From Gordonibacter sp034932485 (lineage in GTDB: Bacteria > Actinomycetota > Coriobacteriia > Coriobacteriales > Eggerthellaceae), in NCBI GenBank assembly GCA_034932485.1, contig JAYFOQ010000021.1, forward strand, positions 186,001 to 250,000: DNA of 64,000 bases, given 5' to 3'. Made by a program: the position numbers and the translations under genes. Each line of letters starts with the position of its first letter. Position 1 is the first letter of the stretch. The notes beneath the pieces were generated by a model. It was not told the origin of the DNA, did not search any database, and saw only the letters and a program-made list of their open reading frames with translations. This document shows, piece by piece, positions 55,912 to 64,000 of the stretch.

Positions 55912-57429
55912 CTACTTATCACTCAACAAGCGATTGAGTGCATTCAGGTACGCTTTTGTAGACGACACGATAATATCGCCATCGGCGCCACGGCCAGTGT
56001 ATACGTCGCCATTACCCGCCGTCACCCGCACGGTCACCTCACCGAGAGCGTCAATGCCACGCGTTACCGACTGCACCGAAAACTCAGACAGGTCATTTTC
56101 TACCTGCACAATTTTATTTACTGCTTTATACACCGCGTCAATGGGGCCCGTGCCATACTCGCATGCCGTAGTTACCACTCCTTCGGCATCCTTCAACGTA
56201 AGGGTAGCAGTAGGCGTTAGCGGGAAACCACAGCTTATCTGGACACCCTCAAGCGTATAGATTGCGCTTTCGTTACGCTCTCGCTCATTGATGAGACTCT
56301 CCAGATCTTCATCGTAAACTTCCTTCTTCTTGTCAGCAATATTCAAGAAGGCCTCATACACTTGATCGAGCGACTCGCCTTCAAACTCGTAACCGAGCTC
56401 CTCCAAGCGATGCTTCAGCGCTGCATGACCCGAGCGTGCGGTAAGTACAATCTGGCTCTGTCCTGCCCCTACGTCGACCGGATCGATAATCTCATAGGTA
56501 TCGCGCTTCTTCAGTACCCCATCTTGATGAATACCCGAAGAGTGAGCAAACGCATTAGCTCCTACAATAGCCTTGTTGGCCTGCACATTCATACCCGTAA
56601 TGGACGACACGAGACGGCTCGCCTTACAGAATTCATGCGTATTGATGTCGGTCTGAGCATCAAGTTCGTACTCGTGCATTTTAATAGCCATGACCACTTC
56701 TTCCATGGCAGTATTACCCGCACGCTCCCCAAGGCCGTTAATGGTGCACTCAATCTGAGTTGCACCGTTTCTCACACCCTCCATAGCCAGCGCAGTAGCC
56801 ATACCAAGATCGTTGTGACAATGCACAGCCACCTTCACGCGCTCAATGCCACTCACACCCTGCATGAGATATTTAATACGACACCCAAACTCTTTGGGCA
56901 ACGAGTAGCCCGTTGTATCAGGAATATTTACCACCGTAGCGCCCGCATCTACAACAGCCTGTATCACCCGTACAAGGAAGTTGTAATCAGAGCGACCGGC
57001 ATCTTCAGCGTAAAACTGCACATCTTCAACATACTTTTTAGCATACTTAACACACTTCACTGCGCGCTCGACGCATTCATCTTCCGTGATGCGTAGCTTG
57101 TCCTGCAAATGACTGGGGGACACACCAATACCCGTGTGAATACGGGGGCGTTTGGCATACATGAGTGCATCGGCAGCTGAGTCAATATCTTTCTCTATTG
57201 CACGGGTAAGAGCGCAAACAACAGCCTGATCGCCTACAAGTTCCGCAATGCGACGCACGCTCTCGAAGTCACCGGGGCTCGAAATGGGAAAACCCGCTTC
57301 GATTACATCAACATTAAGACGTAGAAGCTGACGCGCGACAACCAATTTCTCCTCGGTATTCATGGAGGCGCCCGGCGATTGTTCGCCGTCGCGCAGTGTG
57401 GTGTCAAAAATATCGATCTTGCGCGTCAT
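55912..57429 (-). CDS. leuA: 2-isopropylmalate synthase
   Basis: First enzyme of leucine synthesis, condensing acetyl-CoA with 2-oxoisovalerate. It has 505 residues, including the C-terminal allosteric domain expected for leucine feedback. Motifs: DTTLRDGEQSPGASM at the metal site, EAGFPISSPGDF, HCHNDLGMATA with metal-binding histidines, GLGERAGNTA, and HSSGIHQDG. The ATG at 57429 is chosen because AAAGG lies about 9 bases upstream; an ATG 9 bases earlier has the site too close. It is a single gene with a terminator after it and serA upstream on the same strand (151-base gap). No leucine leader peptide was recognised. Confidence 0.93.
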   Translation of the reverse strand: MTRKIDIFDTTLRDGEQSPGASMNTEEKLVVARQLLRLNVDVIEAGFPISSPGDFESVRRIAELVGDQAVVCALTRAIEKDIDSAADALMYAKRPRIHTGIGVSPSHLQDKLRITEDECVERAVKCVKYAKKYVEDVQFYAEDAGRSDYNFLVRVIQAVVDAGATVVNIPDTTGYSLPKEFGCRIKYLMQGVSGIERVKVAVHCHNDLGMATALAMEGVRNGATQIECTINGLGERAGNTAMEEVVMAIKMHEYELDAQTDINTHEFCKASRLVSSITGMNVQANKAIVGANAFAHSSGIHQDGVLKKRDTYEIIDPVDVGAGQSQIVLTARSGHAALKHRLEELGYEFEGESLDQVYEAFLNIADKKKEVYDEDLESLINERERNESAIYTLEGVQISCGFPLTPTATLTLKDAEGVVTTACEYGTGPIDAVYKAVNKIVQVENDLSEFSVQSVTRGIDALGEVTVRVTAGNGDVYTGRGADGDIIVSSTKAYLNALNRLLSDK

Positions 57430-57580
57430 ATTCTGCATCCTTTCTTGATAGATTCCCGCTTGGCGGAACCCGTCGGGTTCTACACTGCAGGCTTAAAAAA
57501 ATACTTTGACAATCATAGCAAATACACCCAACACTATACCGCCGCGACACACAAAGACTTACACAACAACCTCGGGATAC

Positions 57581-59161
57581 CTACAGCTTCACGTACCAGA
57601 GATTTTTAAGTTCGGAAATACCAGCACGTAAGCGGGTCAAGACACTGTCGTCCACCTCACCCGTTACGTTCATATATACAAGCGCGCATTGTTCCTCAAG
57701 TTTTGCGCCAATTTGCATCGTGGTAATATTAATGCCAGCTTCTCCAAGAATCGTACCAATGGTGCCCATGCGACCTGGAGCATCCACGTACTCGAAAATA
57801 AGCGATTGGCGAGCAGGTGCAATATCCACCTTGTAGCCCAAAAGAGAAATGATGCGTGCGCCTTGTGCAGCATCACCCAGCGTACATGCCACTTCCGTAC
57901 CATCTGCCACCACCGATACCGCCGATGCGTACCCATCAGCATCGGGCCTAGCCTGCGTCTCAACTTTGATGCCGTGACGACTTGCCACTGAATCGGCATT
58001 CACGGGCGTTACCGTGGCTTTGTTCTGATACGATAACAGGCCTTTCAGTGTTCCCGCCACCAAAATGGATGAATCTGCACTGGCGAGCGATCCCGAGGCC
58101 GTGAGCATAAGATACTGAGGAATGCCACCCGTAATTTGAGCAAGCATGCTCCCCATCATCTGACAGGCTGGCACGTAAGGCCCGACTGCGTCCATAACCT
58201 CAGGAGGCACGGGTGCCATGTTTACCGCCGTAGGGACAATAGATCCCGCGAGGCCCGCAGCCACAGCTTCTGCCGTCTGCACGCCAGCACGCAGCTGTGC
58301 TTCCTTGGTGGAAGCACCAAGATGGGGGGTGAGAATAGCATTTTCAAACTCATGCAGAGGACTATCGATACACGGCTCGCTTTCCCATACGTCAATACCT
58401 GCGGCCCCAATCTTGCCAGCAGCCAAGAAGTCAGCCAATGACTTCACGTCGTAAATACCCCCACGTGCCGCGTTAACCAGCACGACACCATCTTTCATAC
58501 GAGCATATTGGTCGGGACCGAACATGCCGATAGTATCTTTAGTCTTGGGTAGGTGCACGGTAATAAAGTCGGCGAGCGGCACGATAGCATCTACTTCATC
58601 GTACAATGTTACACCCAATTGCTCGGCGCGCTCGGGGCTGCAATAAGGATCATAGCCCACCAGTTTCATACCAAACGCACGGGCGCGCTCAGCCACAAGC
58701 CCACCAATACGCCCCAGGCCAAAGATAGCTAAGGTTTTCTCATAAAGCTCAATACCGGTAAACTTACCGCGCTCCCACTTTCCCGCATGCATAGAAGCGT
58801 TTGCTTGGGGCGTCTTACGCGCACAGGACAAAATTAAACCCATGGTTTGCTCGGCGGCTGAAACAATATTCGAAGTAGGTGCGTTACAAACGATAATGCC
58901 GCGCTCAGTTGCAGCGTCCACATCCACATTGTCGACACCCACGCCAGCGCGCCCGATAATACGCAGGCACTCCCCCGCCTCAATAACCGCACGATCTACC
59001 TTTGTGGCAGAACGAACGATAAGCGCCGCATACTCCGGAATGACAGCCACAAGCTCTTCGGGCGTCATGTCGAGCCTCACATCAACCTCATACCCCTTGC
59101 CCCGGAGAATCGCAAGACCCGCATCAGCCAGCTTTTCAGCAACCAGCACCTTCTTCGCCAT
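57581..59161 (-). CDS. serA: D-3-phosphoglycerate dehydrogenase
   Basis: First enzyme of serine synthesis, oxidising 3-phosphoglycerate with NAD+. It has 526 residues, the length of the long SerA type with an added ASB domain and a C-terminal ACT domain (TIGTILGEAGINITTMQIGA) for serine control. Motifs: GRAGVGVDNVD, the nucleotide loop FGLGRIGGLVAERA, NAARGGIYD, and HLGASTKEAQ with the catalytic His. The ATG at 59161 begins the conserved MAKKVLVAEKL; AAGGGTG lies upstream. It is probably transcribed alone. Confidence 0.93.
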   Translation of the reverse strand: MAKKVLVAEKLADAGLAILRGKGYEVDVRLDMTPEELVAVIPEYAALIVRSATKVDRAVIEAGECLRIIGRAGVGVDNVDVDAATERGIIVCNAPTSNIVSAAEQTMGLILSCARKTPQANASMHAGKWERGKFTGIELYEKTLAIFGLGRIGGLVAERARAFGMKLVGYDPYCSPERAEQLGVTLYDEVDAIVPLADFITVHLPKTKDTIGMFGPDQYARMKDGVVLVNAARGGIYDVKSLADFLAAGKIGAAGIDVWESEPCIDSPLHEFENAILTPHLGASTKEAQLRAGVQTAEAVAAGLAGSIVPTAVNMAPVPPEVMDAVGPYVPACQMMGSMLAQITGGIPQYLMLTASGSLASADSSILVAGTLKGLLSYQNKATVTPVNADSVASRHGIKVETQARPDADGYASAVSVVADGTEVACTLGDAAQGARIISLLGYKVDIAPARQSLIFEYVDAPGRMGTIGTILGEAGINITTMQIGAKLEEQCALVYMNVTGEVDDSVLTRLRAGISELKNLWYVKL

Positions 59162-59302
59162 GATGGCAGTCACCCTTCCTTTCCTGTTTAACGCCTCTTT
59201 TTGCATCGCACCATAATAAAGCTAAAGAACACCCCTTCGAAGCAGACCAGCGAACTACCCACGAATTGCCCAAAGCATCACCCGAACGTCCAAAAGAGAA
59301 CC

Positions 59303-59344
59303 AAAAAGCATGTATCCCCACGCTACAATCTAGCCTGGGGATAC
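59303..59344 (-). terminator. Terminator after the small membrane protein gene
   Basis: TATCCCCA pairs with TGGGGATA across a 15-base loop; on the minus strand the sequence continues GCTTTTT. The rest of 59162-59392 holds no evident gene. Confidence 0.65.
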
Positions 59345-59392
59345 CCTGAGATGCATAGGTGCTGCACGTCCTACCGAGTGCGTAACGCAGTT

Positions 59393-59836
59393 CTATCGAA
59401 TCGTGTTTTCGTTTCTAATGTTGTTTGCCAACACAACGCACACTACAGGAAGCACAAACGAGAACAGCGTAGACAAAACGCTGGATACCTCCATGTCTCC
59501 AATGAGAAACATGCTTATCGCATTAATCAACGCAAATATCACCCCAACAATAGCAAGCACGAAGAATACACCAATCTTGTTTGGATTATTTGCACCGCGC
59601 ACACCGAAAATACCAATCAATAGATTAAACAACGCGGAAAGCAGTATGCCGAAACCAAGGATCATTGCGAGGCCACCGGCCACCGCCACTGCATCATCAG
59701 CTGCATCGGCACCCGCAATTCCCAAAGAACCTCCCCCGATCAAGAGGAATAGGCTTGAAATCACTCCCAATACCGAAAAAACTATCATGATAATGGAGAT
59801 AACTTTGAGTGCTTTTCGTGAACCGCTTTTTTCCAT
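59393..59836 (-). CDS. Small four-helix membrane protein of unknown function
   Basis: Protein of 147 residues with about four hydrophobic segments (near 10-35, 50-75, 85-110, 115-140) and a charged N-terminus (MEKSGSRKALK). The layout resembles DUF4064-like membrane proteins common in Gram-positive bacteria, but no functional motif is visible. The ATG at 59836 follows AAGGAAG. It lies 89 bases downstream of the surface-protein gene on the same strand and may be co-transcribed with it. Function unknown. Confidence 0.75.
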   Translation of the reverse strand: MEKSGSRKALKVISIIMIVFSVLGVISSLFLLIGGGSLGIAGADAADDAVAVAGGLAMILGFGILLSALFNLLIGIFGVRGANNPNKIGVFFVLAIVGVIFALINAISMFLIGDMEVSSVLSTLFSFVLPVVCVVLANNIRNENTIR

Positions 59837-59925
59837 CGGTCTTCCTTCTCTCTTGGATTTTTCTTAACCCATTTCACTACAGCAAATCACCATCGTACCC
59901 ACCGTTAAAAAAGGTGCTCCCTATG

Positions 59926-61695
59926 CTAGTTGCTGCGCCTTCTCGCACGTAGTGAACCAAACGCCAATAATGCCCCTAATAACGCGAACCCACCGAGAGC
60001 CACCAAGCCTAGCAGCAAGGTATCACCCGTTTTTGCGAGAGTCTTTCCAGGGAAAGCCTGTGCAGTGTCTTTTGCTGCGCTCAGTACAAAGGGAGACAGC
60101 TCCTCCACTGAAACCGATACCGTACCATCCGTGCAAGTACTCAGCAGTTTCTCAATGTCTCCGTTCGCTTTACGATGCATAACGAGAATCTGCTTGCCGT
60201 TATATTCTTTACCAACAACAAACGAAATATTCAGCGGACCCTGGTACGCGCCACGAGAAAGCTTCACGTCGTAAGCTCCCGCTATCTGCTCTTTTGTCAA
60301 GTCGAAGATAAAGCCCATCGCTCGCAGGCTATCGTTCGACCCCAAAACCTCAACTGACAACTGGGCATCATCAGTCATACTTCCACTCAACGTTATCGCA
60401 CCCGTCGTATCGGTAAGCGTGCGCACGGAATACAAAGGAACCGCCGCCCATTGCGCGTAAAGCGTCATATCATCTTCGACAACGTCGCTGCTAAAATCCC
60501 ACTGAACCGCTCCATCGCTTGCGCGAAACCAACCTACAAACGTAAACCCAGCCTTCGTGGGGTCGGTAGGTTTCACTACCGTGGAGCCACCCTTAACCAC
60601 CTGAGATGTAATCGCGTTACCGCCGTTAGAATCGAATTTCACTGTATAAGAATCAATGAGGTGACTGGGAGTCGGGTTTGTCTCGCCCCATAACACCGGC
60701 AAGCTTCCCGTCGCAAACGTCCACGCACCAAGAGGGGCTGCCATAAAGCCCGGAGCACTTGTCCACCAAGACGCATCGGCTAAGTTCAGCTTTGAGGCAT
60801 CGGCACCACCTTGCTTGTCCGCACCCTTCTGAAGATCGACCACCGCACTTTCGTTCGAAGTTACTCCCATCCCTTCGAACGCATAGTTGTTCGCAGCGAC
60901 GAGTCCTGAGCCATTGACAGCACCCCAAACCCGACCGACCGAAGAACCAGAATTCGTTGCCGACACAGACGAACCCACCGTCGCACAGCGCACAATCGTG
61001 CTGGTTCCATCAATGTTACCTACTAATCCGCCGACCTTGTTAGCACCTAAAACCGACCCCGCACTATAGCAATACGTAATCGAAGATCCGCCACGAATAA
61101 ACCCTACTAAACCACCAATCGAAGTCTTAGCGCCCGAAACAGAGGCGGTACTATAGCAAGCATCCAGCATGCCGCCGTCCATCAAAGCGCCAACAATGCC
61201 ACCTACCGAGTCTCCACCCGAGATGGACCCCGACACGAAACACTGTTGCACCACCCCACCGTCAAGCGCTCCCGCAATACCAGCAGAGTAATTACCACCA
61301 GCTACTTTAGCATCAACAAGACCCAGGTCCTTCACCACGCCGCTCACCTTCTGGAATAAAGCGGCATTTGAAGAAGTGGTCTGAATCGTCAAGCCCGTTA
61401 TCGTTTTGCCGTTTCCGTCCAGCATTCCCTTGAAGGTACTCGCAATAGGAGACCACGGTTCAACAAGTGTAATATTCTGCTCAAGACGATACTGCGCAGA
61501 AGCGTATGCGGCATCTTCATTTATCTTAGCAGCCATCGCTTGAAGTTGCTCTTCGTTCTCAATAAGGTAAGGGTCGCCCTCAACCCCTAATCCTCCCGCA
61601 AACGGCATAGCCGCATCAGCGGCAAAAGCTGCAGTTGGCATCAAGGCAACAGTCATAATAACGGCCAAAAAAATACTCGATAATCGCTTACCCAT
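59926..61695 (-). CDS. Secreted cell-wall protein with GLUG-type repeats and LAKTG sorting signal
   Basis: Surface protein of 589 residues. A signal peptide ends near AAFAADA. Residues about 35-340 contain GLUG-like repeats (GGIVGALMDGG, GGLVGFIRGG, GGLVGNIDG) typical of adhesin-type beta-helix regions. An InlB B-repeat-like domain follows (VKFDSNGGNAITSQVV ... GFTFVGWF ... LYAQWA, about 350-420), then a beta-rich domain. The C-terminus is a sorting signal: LAKTGD, a hydrophobic helix and RARRRSN. LAXTG rather than LPXTG is the motif favoured by class E sortases of actinobacteria. The ATG at 61695 follows AGGAAGG. No sortase gene lies in the window. Confidence 0.85.
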   Translation of the reverse strand: MGKRLSSIFLAVIMTVALMPTAAFAADAAMPFAGGLGVEGDPYLIENEEQLQAMAAKINEDAAYASAQYRLEQNITLVEPWSPIASTFKGMLDGNGKTITGLTIQTTSSNAALFQKVSGVVKDLGLVDAKVAGGNYSAGIAGALDGGVVQQCFVSGSISGGDSVGGIVGALMDGGMLDACYSTASVSGAKTSIGGLVGFIRGGSSITYCYSAGSVLGANKVGGLVGNIDGTSTIVRCATVGSSVSATNSGSSVGRVWGAVNGSGLVAANNYAFEGMGVTSNESAVVDLQKGADKQGGADASKLNLADASWWTSAPGFMAAPLGAWTFATGSLPVLWGETNPTPSHLIDSYTVKFDSNGGNAITSQVVKGGSTVVKPTDPTKAGFTFVGWFRASDGAVQWDFSSDVVEDDMTLYAQWAAVPLYSVRTLTDTTGAITLSGSMTDDAQLSVEVLGSNDSLRAMGFIFDLTKEQIAGAYDVKLSRGAYQGPLNISFVVGKEYNGKQILVMHRKANGDIEKLLSTCTDGTVSVSVEELSPFVLSAAKDTAQAFPGKTLAKTGDTLLLGLVALGGFALLGALLAFGSLRARRRSN

Positions 61696-61879
61696 CAACT
61701 TCCTTCCTGTTAAAACATCACGGTGCAGTAATAACGAAAATCATCCCAGATCTTTGACCAGTAAACGATTTTCAGCACGAACGGTAATAATTCTCGACGC
61801 AAACGGCCCCCAGACGTGATAGCGTTTCCAAAGCCATTGCGGGAGAATGAACTAACACAACGTGAAGGAGGTGAACAGA

Positions 61880-62602
61880 TTGCGTATTGCAATCTGCGAC
61901 GACAATCCAGAAGAACTGACTCGACTTGCCAGCCTGCTGGAAACATACCGACGTGAAACCGAGCGCTGCTTTATATATCAAGGCTACTCAAGCGGTATTG
62001 CGCTTTTAGATGAGGTCCGCCGAGGCTCCTTTGACCTGGTACTACTCGACATACTCATGCCGCACCTAGACGGAATGGGTATAGCGCGCGAAATACGCAC
62101 CTTCGACGAGCACCTTAAAATAGCGTTTCTTACCTCCTCGCCAGAATATGCCGTACAAAGCTATGAAGTTGAGGCTTTTTCCTACCTAGTGAAGCCCATT
62201 ATGAAAGAAAAACTGTTTCCTCTCCTCGACAAGCTTTTTGTTATAAAGCAAGAAAAAGAAGGGGGCTTGTCTGTCAAGTTTAAAAGCGGCATGGCTGTTA
62301 TTCCCTTTTCACGCATATCGCATGTAGAGGTATCCAACCACACCATTCGTTTTCATTTATCAGATGGAAGTATAAAAGAGCTGGCAGGTTCACTTTCGGA
62401 ATTTGAACCACAGCTACTAGATCGTCCGGAATTTATACGCGCACATCGCGCCTTTATCGCAAACCTCCGGCACGTTGAAGAATTAACCAAAACAGATATT
62501 CACACTTTTTCGGGAAAAATACTACCCGTGTCTCGTCGTCTACACCATGAAGTGCGCACCGCCTACCTCAAGCAGCTATTTGCACAAAAAGAGGTGACTT
62601 AG
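61880..62602 (+). CDS. LytTR-family response regulator
   Basis: Response regulator of 240 residues: a receiver domain (about 1-120) with the acidic pair in MRIAICDDN, phospho-acceptor Asp in LVLLDILMP, and Lys in YLVKPI; then a LytTR DNA-binding domain (about 135-235; RISHVEVSNHTIRFH, FIRAHRAFIANLRHVEEL). The TTG at 61880 is the likely start, with AAGGAGG 8 bases upstream; upstream GTG codons lie inside the ribosome site. The kinase gene follows after one base, so they form a pair. It diverges from the LAKTG surface-protein gene, a possible target. Confidence 0.9.
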   Translation: MRIAICDDNPEELTRLASLLETYRRETERCFIYQGYSSGIALLDEVRRGSFDLVLLDILMPHLDGMGIAREIRTFDEHLKIAFLTSSPEYAVQSYEVEAFSYLVKPIMKEKLFPLLDKLFVIKQEKEGGLSVKFKSGMAVIPFSRISHVEVSNHTIRFHLSDGSIKELAGSLSEFEPQLLDRPEFIRAHRAFIANLRHVEELTKTDIHTFSGKILPVSRRLHHEVRTAYLKQLFAQKEVT

Positions 62603-62603
62603 C

Positions 62604-63878
62604 ATGTCTCTTGTTCCACTTTTTGTGCTGCCCCCTTACGCCGTTATCTTTATGTGGATACTTCTCGACTTACATACTCAAGACATCCCTACAAAACGTC
62701 TTCGGTGGACTATGGTTTTTGCTGTTTTCGTCGTCATCCTTAACATAGTAGGCTTCGCCCTCCTCGGCCGCCCGGCTTACACCCAGCTCTACCCTCTCTT
62801 CATGCATCTACCGCTTCTGGCAGGGTTCTGCATATTATCGAAATATCGAGGATGGCGCGTGCTTTTCGTATTCCTAACCACCTTTGTCTCGTGCTCTATT
62901 CCTGTTCTTATTGAATCGGGTATCCGTTTTGCGCAGCCGACGGGATTTTGGATCGACGTCACCGTGTTCGCCCTTAGCTGCTCCGCCCTGTTGGTTCTTG
63001 CAAAAAAAGTTCTTCATGGGCCCTTTTCATACATGCTGCGCTATGGGGAAAGTAGAGACTTCGCTCTGTTTTGTATAATCCCTGTGCTCTTTGGTTTAAG
63101 TATCTACACAACAAGAGGAACCCTTGCCATTCCCACCGTGCCTTTCCAGCTGAACGCAAGAACAATACCCCTTGCCTCTACCTTCTTTTCCTATTACCTC
63201 TTGTTCCATGTCTTCAAAGGAACCAGGGAAAAGCAGATCCTGCGAAACGAGCAGGGTATAACCGCAGCACAACTGAGCGCAGCAGAAAGCGAACTCGAAA
63301 AGCTGAAAACCATCACCGAACAGACAGCGGAATACCGCCACGACATGCGCCACCACCTCTCGCTCATTGGCGGCTATTTAGCAGATGACAACACTGATAA
63401 GATCGCGCGCTATCTTGATCAGGTTAAAAGCGATCTCGACAAGATAACGCCTCGACAATTCTGCGAGAACGAAACAGCCAACCTCGTCTTATCTTCCTTT
63501 GCTCAAAAAGCAGAGTGCGCCAACATAAACCTCTCAGTAAACACGCGGATTCCCTGCAGACTTCCTCTCGGCGACACCGAATGGTGCTCCCTTCTGTCGA
63601 ATCTTTTAGAAAACGCGGTAACCGCATGTGCTCTCGTACATGACGGCAGGGAACGCAAAATTCGCATAGTGGCAAAAGCGACAGAAGGCAAAAAATTACT
63701 CCTGTTGGTGGAAAACCCTTATGTCGGAGAGGTGGTGCTGGAAAACAATATTCCTAGCACCACCCGTGAAGGACATGGGTTTGGCCTAAAAAGCGTTGAT
63801 ACCGTACTGGAAAGACACGGAGGGATGTCTCTCTATGAAACCGGCGACGGCCTATTCACTGCACGCATCGTGATATAG
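62604..63878 (+). CDS. AgrC-like sensor histidine kinase (GHKL type)
   Basis: Membrane kinase of 424 residues: about six hydrophobic segments in the first 200 residues, a coiled linker (AQLSAAESELEKLKTITEQ), the phospho-acceptor His in EYRHDMRHHLSLIGGY, and a GHKL ATPase with SNLLENAVTAC and GHGFGLKSV. This is the AgrC/ComD-like family that often senses peptides. No AgrB or AgrD-like peptide gene is visible in the window. The ATG at 62604 follows GAGGTG. It forms a two-gene operon with the LytTR regulator. Confidence 0.88.
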   Translation: MSLVPLFVLPPYAVIFMWILLDLHTQDIPTKRLRWTMVFAVFVVILNIVGFALLGRPAYTQLYPLFMHLPLLAGFCILSKYRGWRVLFVFLTTFVSCSIPVLIESGIRFAQPTGFWIDVTVFALSCSALLVLAKKVLHGPFSYMLRYGESRDFALFCIIPVLFGLSIYTTRGTLAIPTVPFQLNARTIPLASTFFSYYLLFHVFKGTREKQILRNEQGITAAQLSAAESELEKLKTITEQTAEYRHDMRHHLSLIGGYLADDNTDKIARYLDQVKSDLDKITPRQFCENETANLVLSSFAQKAECANINLSVNTRIPCRLPLGDTEWCSLLSNLLENAVTACALVHDGRERKIRIVAKATEGKKLLLLVENPYVGEVVLENNIPSTTREGHGFGLKSVDTVLERHGGMSLYETGDGLFTARIVI

Positions 63879-63900
63879 CGTGACACACTCGCACACGAAC

Positions 63901-63978
63901 AAAGCTGCGACCTTAATTAACAACCACTTGTACGGAAACCCTCCGCACAAGTCTAATTCTCGAAGATCGCAGCTTTTT
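63901..63978 (+). terminator. Nested-hairpin terminator after the kinase gene
   Basis: An outer stem AAAGCTGCGA with TCGCAGCTTT encloses an inner stem ACTTGT-CGGA with TCCG-ACAAGT, followed by TTTTT. It ends the two-component operon. Confidence 0.75.
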
Positions 63979-64000
63979 ACAGTCGTGAAGCTAGTGTCGC

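Noticed and set aside
1..64000. CRISPR arrays, insertion sequences, phage genes or tRNAs
   Set aside because: No regularly spaced direct repeats, transposase or integrase motifs, or tRNA-like cloverleafs were found by reading.

Overview
The window looks like chromosomal DNA of an anaerobic, gut-type actinobacterium of the class Coriobacteriia, most likely the Eggerthellaceae. This is inferred from family content: a LuxR-type regulator built on a multi-pass membrane half, many acyl-CoA dehydrogenases and CoA transferases tied to electron-transfer flavoproteins, a fused ETF:menaquinone oxidoreductase, an LAXTG-type sorting signal, and Shine-Dalgarno sites with occasional GTG/TTG starts. By eye the base composition is near half GC, which would be low for that family. 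I saw no rRNA, tRNA, CRISPR array, transposase or phage gene.

Layout. (1) 1-6287: a minus-strand operon for an MFS transporter, an alpha/beta hydrolase, CaiA (crotonobetainyl-CoA reductase type) and CaiB (CoA transferase, cut by the window edge), with a divergent membrane-bound LuxR regulator. (2) 6332-25179: a 19 kb minus-strand run of seven signalling genes. A REC-GGDEF-EAL-REC-GGDEF-PAS protein comes first, followed by five hybrid histidine kinases and one free Hpt protein. Many junctions overlap or are only a few bases long. One kinase has lost most of its receiver domain. (3) 25640-55711: an acyl-CoA oxidation/reduction region with an aldehyde dehydrogenase, five further acyl-CoA dehydrogenases, FixAB, EtfBA plus a NarI-HdrD-like membrane oxidoreductase, a second CoA transferase, an acyl-CoA ligase, a crotonase, an MBL hydrolase, an old-yellow-enzyme dienoyl-CoA reductase-like protein, an MFS carrier, two near-twin LysR regulators, a TetR regulator, an unusual desulfoferrodoxin-like protein and a methionine-synthase-activation-like protein. 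(4) 55912-64000: leuA, serA, a small membrane protein, a surface protein with an LAKTG anchor, and a divergent LytTR/AgrC-like two-component pair.

How it fits together (inference): CoA transferases and the ligase activate carboxylic acids such as carnitine or crotonobetaine and related unsaturated acids. The acyl-CoA dehydrogenases reduce or oxidise the CoA thioesters, and the two ETFs exchange electrons with the menaquinone pool through the membrane oxidoreductase. This would let organic acids act as respiratory electron acceptors or donors. The kinase cluster has no DNA-binding response regulator of its own, and its most obvious output is cyclic-di-GMP turnover. Repeated TTGTCC-containing sites upstream of four acyl-CoA genes suggest a shared local regulon.
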